Positions 63,373-64,000 of a stretch of 64,000 nucleotides of DNA are shown here, one piece after another (the stretch's first letter is position 1; the number at the start of each line of letters is the position of its first letter). The stretch spans positions 1,116,001 through 1,180,000 of the forward strand of contig NW_027480506.1 in the NCBI RefSeq assembly GCF_051401765.1. The letters are read 5' to 3'. A model generated the notes under the pieces. The model was not told the DNA's origin, made no database searches, and was given only the letters and a program-made list of their open reading frames with translations. The position numbers were made by a program, and so were the translations under genes. This DNA is from Calliopsis andreniformis. Taxonomy: Eukaryota > Arthropoda > Insecta > Hymenoptera > Andrenidae.

Positions 63373-64000
63373 GATTGAGGACTGAGAATTGAGTATTGAA
63401 GATTGAGTATTGATGATTGAAGATTGAGGATTGTGGATTGAGGTTTGAGTATTGAGGACGAGGACTGACGGTTGAGGATTGAAGTCTGAGGATTGAGGAT
63501 TGAGGATAGAGGACTGAGGATTGAGGATTGAGGATGGAGCATTGAGGATTGAAGATTGAGTACTGGGGAATGAGGATTGAAGATTCAGGATTGGGGATTG
63601 AGGATCTAGGATTGGAGATTGATTATTGAGGATTGAAGATTGAGGATTGAGGATTGAGGATTGAGGATTCAGGATTGAGGATTGAGGATTGAGGATTGGG
63701 GATTGAGGGTTGAGTATTGACGTTTTAGGACTGAGGATTGAGGTTTCAGAATTGAGGGTTGAGGCCTGAGGATTGAGGATTCAGAATTGAGGTTTGAGGA
63801 CAGAGGATTGAGGACAGAAGATTGAGTATTGAGGATTGAAGGTTGAGGATTGAGGATTGAGGATTGAGTATTGACAATGAGGGCTGAGGGTTGAGGATTG
63901 AGGTCTGAGGTCGGACGTCTGAGGATTGAGGATTGAGGATTGAGGATTGAGGAATGAAGATTGAGGATTGAGGATTGAGGATTGAGGATTGAGGATTGAG
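63373..64000 (+). repeat. divergent right-edge heptamer sequence
   Basis: Still GAGGATT-type, but with variants not seen in the rest of the window (GACGTTTTAGG, GAGGTTTCAG, GAGGTCGGACG). Contains the D marker at 63603. No gene or other feature is visible. Confidence 0.7.
63603..63627 (+). repeat. D marker block
   Basis: Same block near the right edge. The following 400 bp differ from what follows D elsewhere, so whether an H1 follows at about 64713 cannot be judged from the window. Confidence 0.75.

Larger units (their letters stand above)
1..64000 (+). repeat. heptanucleotide satellite array (GAGGATT)n filling the window
   Basis: Every line is made of TGAGGAT-type heptamers and single-base variants, with occasional hexamer phase breaks. 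Orientation never changes: the G-rich strand is always the + strand, and no inverted segment was seen. C is rare and confined to variant units such as GAGGACT and GACGATT. No stretch above about 30 bp departs from this pattern, so there is no intergenic space or gene to separate out. Long open frames on the minus strand, up to 1113 codons at 44838-48179, consist only of heptapeptides of the N-P-Q-S-S-I-L type. They overlap one another in different frames, as a stop-poor 7-nt repeat predicts. The array extends beyond both window ends. Confidence 0.97.
58525..64000 (+). repeat. partial macro-unit U7
   Basis: Markers: H1 58525, H2 59130, B 59943, B 60335, H2 61267, variant B 62206 (TGATTAG for TGATGAG), B 62814, D 63603. 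The spacing from H1 to H2 is 605 bp, not 606, explained by a missing G near 59100 (GAGGCTGAGG where other copies have GAGGGCTGAGG). No 573/1201 sub-array is present. From about 63000 the sequence departs from all other copies, apart from the D marker. The unit runs off the window. Confidence 0.83.

Noticed and set aside
1..64000. Telomere array
   Set aside because: The unit GAGGATT differs from TTTAGGG, TTAGGG and other known telomere units at two or more positions. The occasional AGGGTTTAAGG (for example near 5697) is a single variant unit, not a telomere run.
1..64000. CRISPR array
   Set aside because: There are no unique spacers. The sequence between similar blocks is itself the same heptamer repeat, and no cas-like gene is present.
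1..64000. Bacterial short tandem repeats (such as cyanobacterial heptamer repeats)
   Set aside because: Those are short runs between genes. Here 64 kb hold no gene and show nested higher-order units, which fits a eukaryotic satellite. A prokaryotic source cannot be formally excluded from sequence alone.
1..64000. CENP-B box or other known centromere protein site
   Set aside because: No match to the TTCG...CGGG pattern was seen. CGs are rare and in other contexts, so centromere identity is not supported by a motif.

Overview
The whole 64 kb window is one uninterrupted heptanucleotide satellite. On the + strand the unit is GAGGATT (equivalently TGAGGAT), always in the same orientation. I find no gene, RNA gene, transposon, CRISPR array, promoter or unique-sequence island. 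The + strand is G/A/T-rich and C occurs almost only in variant units. The long minus-strand reading frames are a by-product of the repeat: 7 nt is not a multiple of 3, so the unit reads as the same heptapeptide (N-P-Q-S-S-I-L) in all three minus frames, while the + strand meets TGA in every frame. I therefore annotate no CDS. An array this long with nested higher-order structure is typical of eukaryotic heterochromatic, pericentromeric or subtelomeric satellite DNA. The sequence does not identify the taxon, and the eukaryotic assignment is an inference.

The array has at least three levels. Level 1 is the 7-bp unit and its variants (GAAGATT, GAGTATT, GAGAATT, GAGGACT, GAGGGTT, GACGATT and others). 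Level 2 is a set of modules of about 370-1350 bp marked by a boundary block around the core GGATATTCT. This block exists in three related forms: a linear form B (52 copies counted), a 26-nt hairpin form H (20 copies, each with a central EcoRI site) and a form C with a perfect 16-bp palindrome (9 copies). Level 3 is macro-units delimited by the H1 hairpin (hairpin preceded by a cluster of G runs) at 992, 10296, 25111, 32252, 41138, 50325 and 58525. The macro-units are 9304, 14815, 7141, 8886, 9187 and 8200 bp long, with partial units at both window ends.

Layout: 1-991 is a partial unit related to 1059-1843 at a 1058-bp offset. U1 (992-10295) and the first 8 kb of U2 (10296-25110) are near-copies at offset 9304-9318; U2 then contains a nested second pass of about 5.5 kb. 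U3 (25111-32251) is a mosaic resembling U2 at its start, U7 in its middle and U6 at its end. U4, U5 and U6 (32252-58524) each carry a sub-array of alternating 573-bp and 1201-bp modules whose number and order differ between units. U7 (58525-64000) is partial and contains the most divergent stretch (about 63000-64000).

The end of each macro-unit is very constant in length: palindrome C, 382 bp, marker D (GATCTAGG), 1110 bp, hairpin H1, 606 bp, hairpin H2. Length variation lies elsewhere, either as whole-heptamer slips or as junctions between homologous modules. The picture is of satellite evolution by unequal exchange or conversion plus slippage, visible at base resolution. Coordinates of markers were counted directly from the numbered sequence; similarity statements are by eye, not computed identities.
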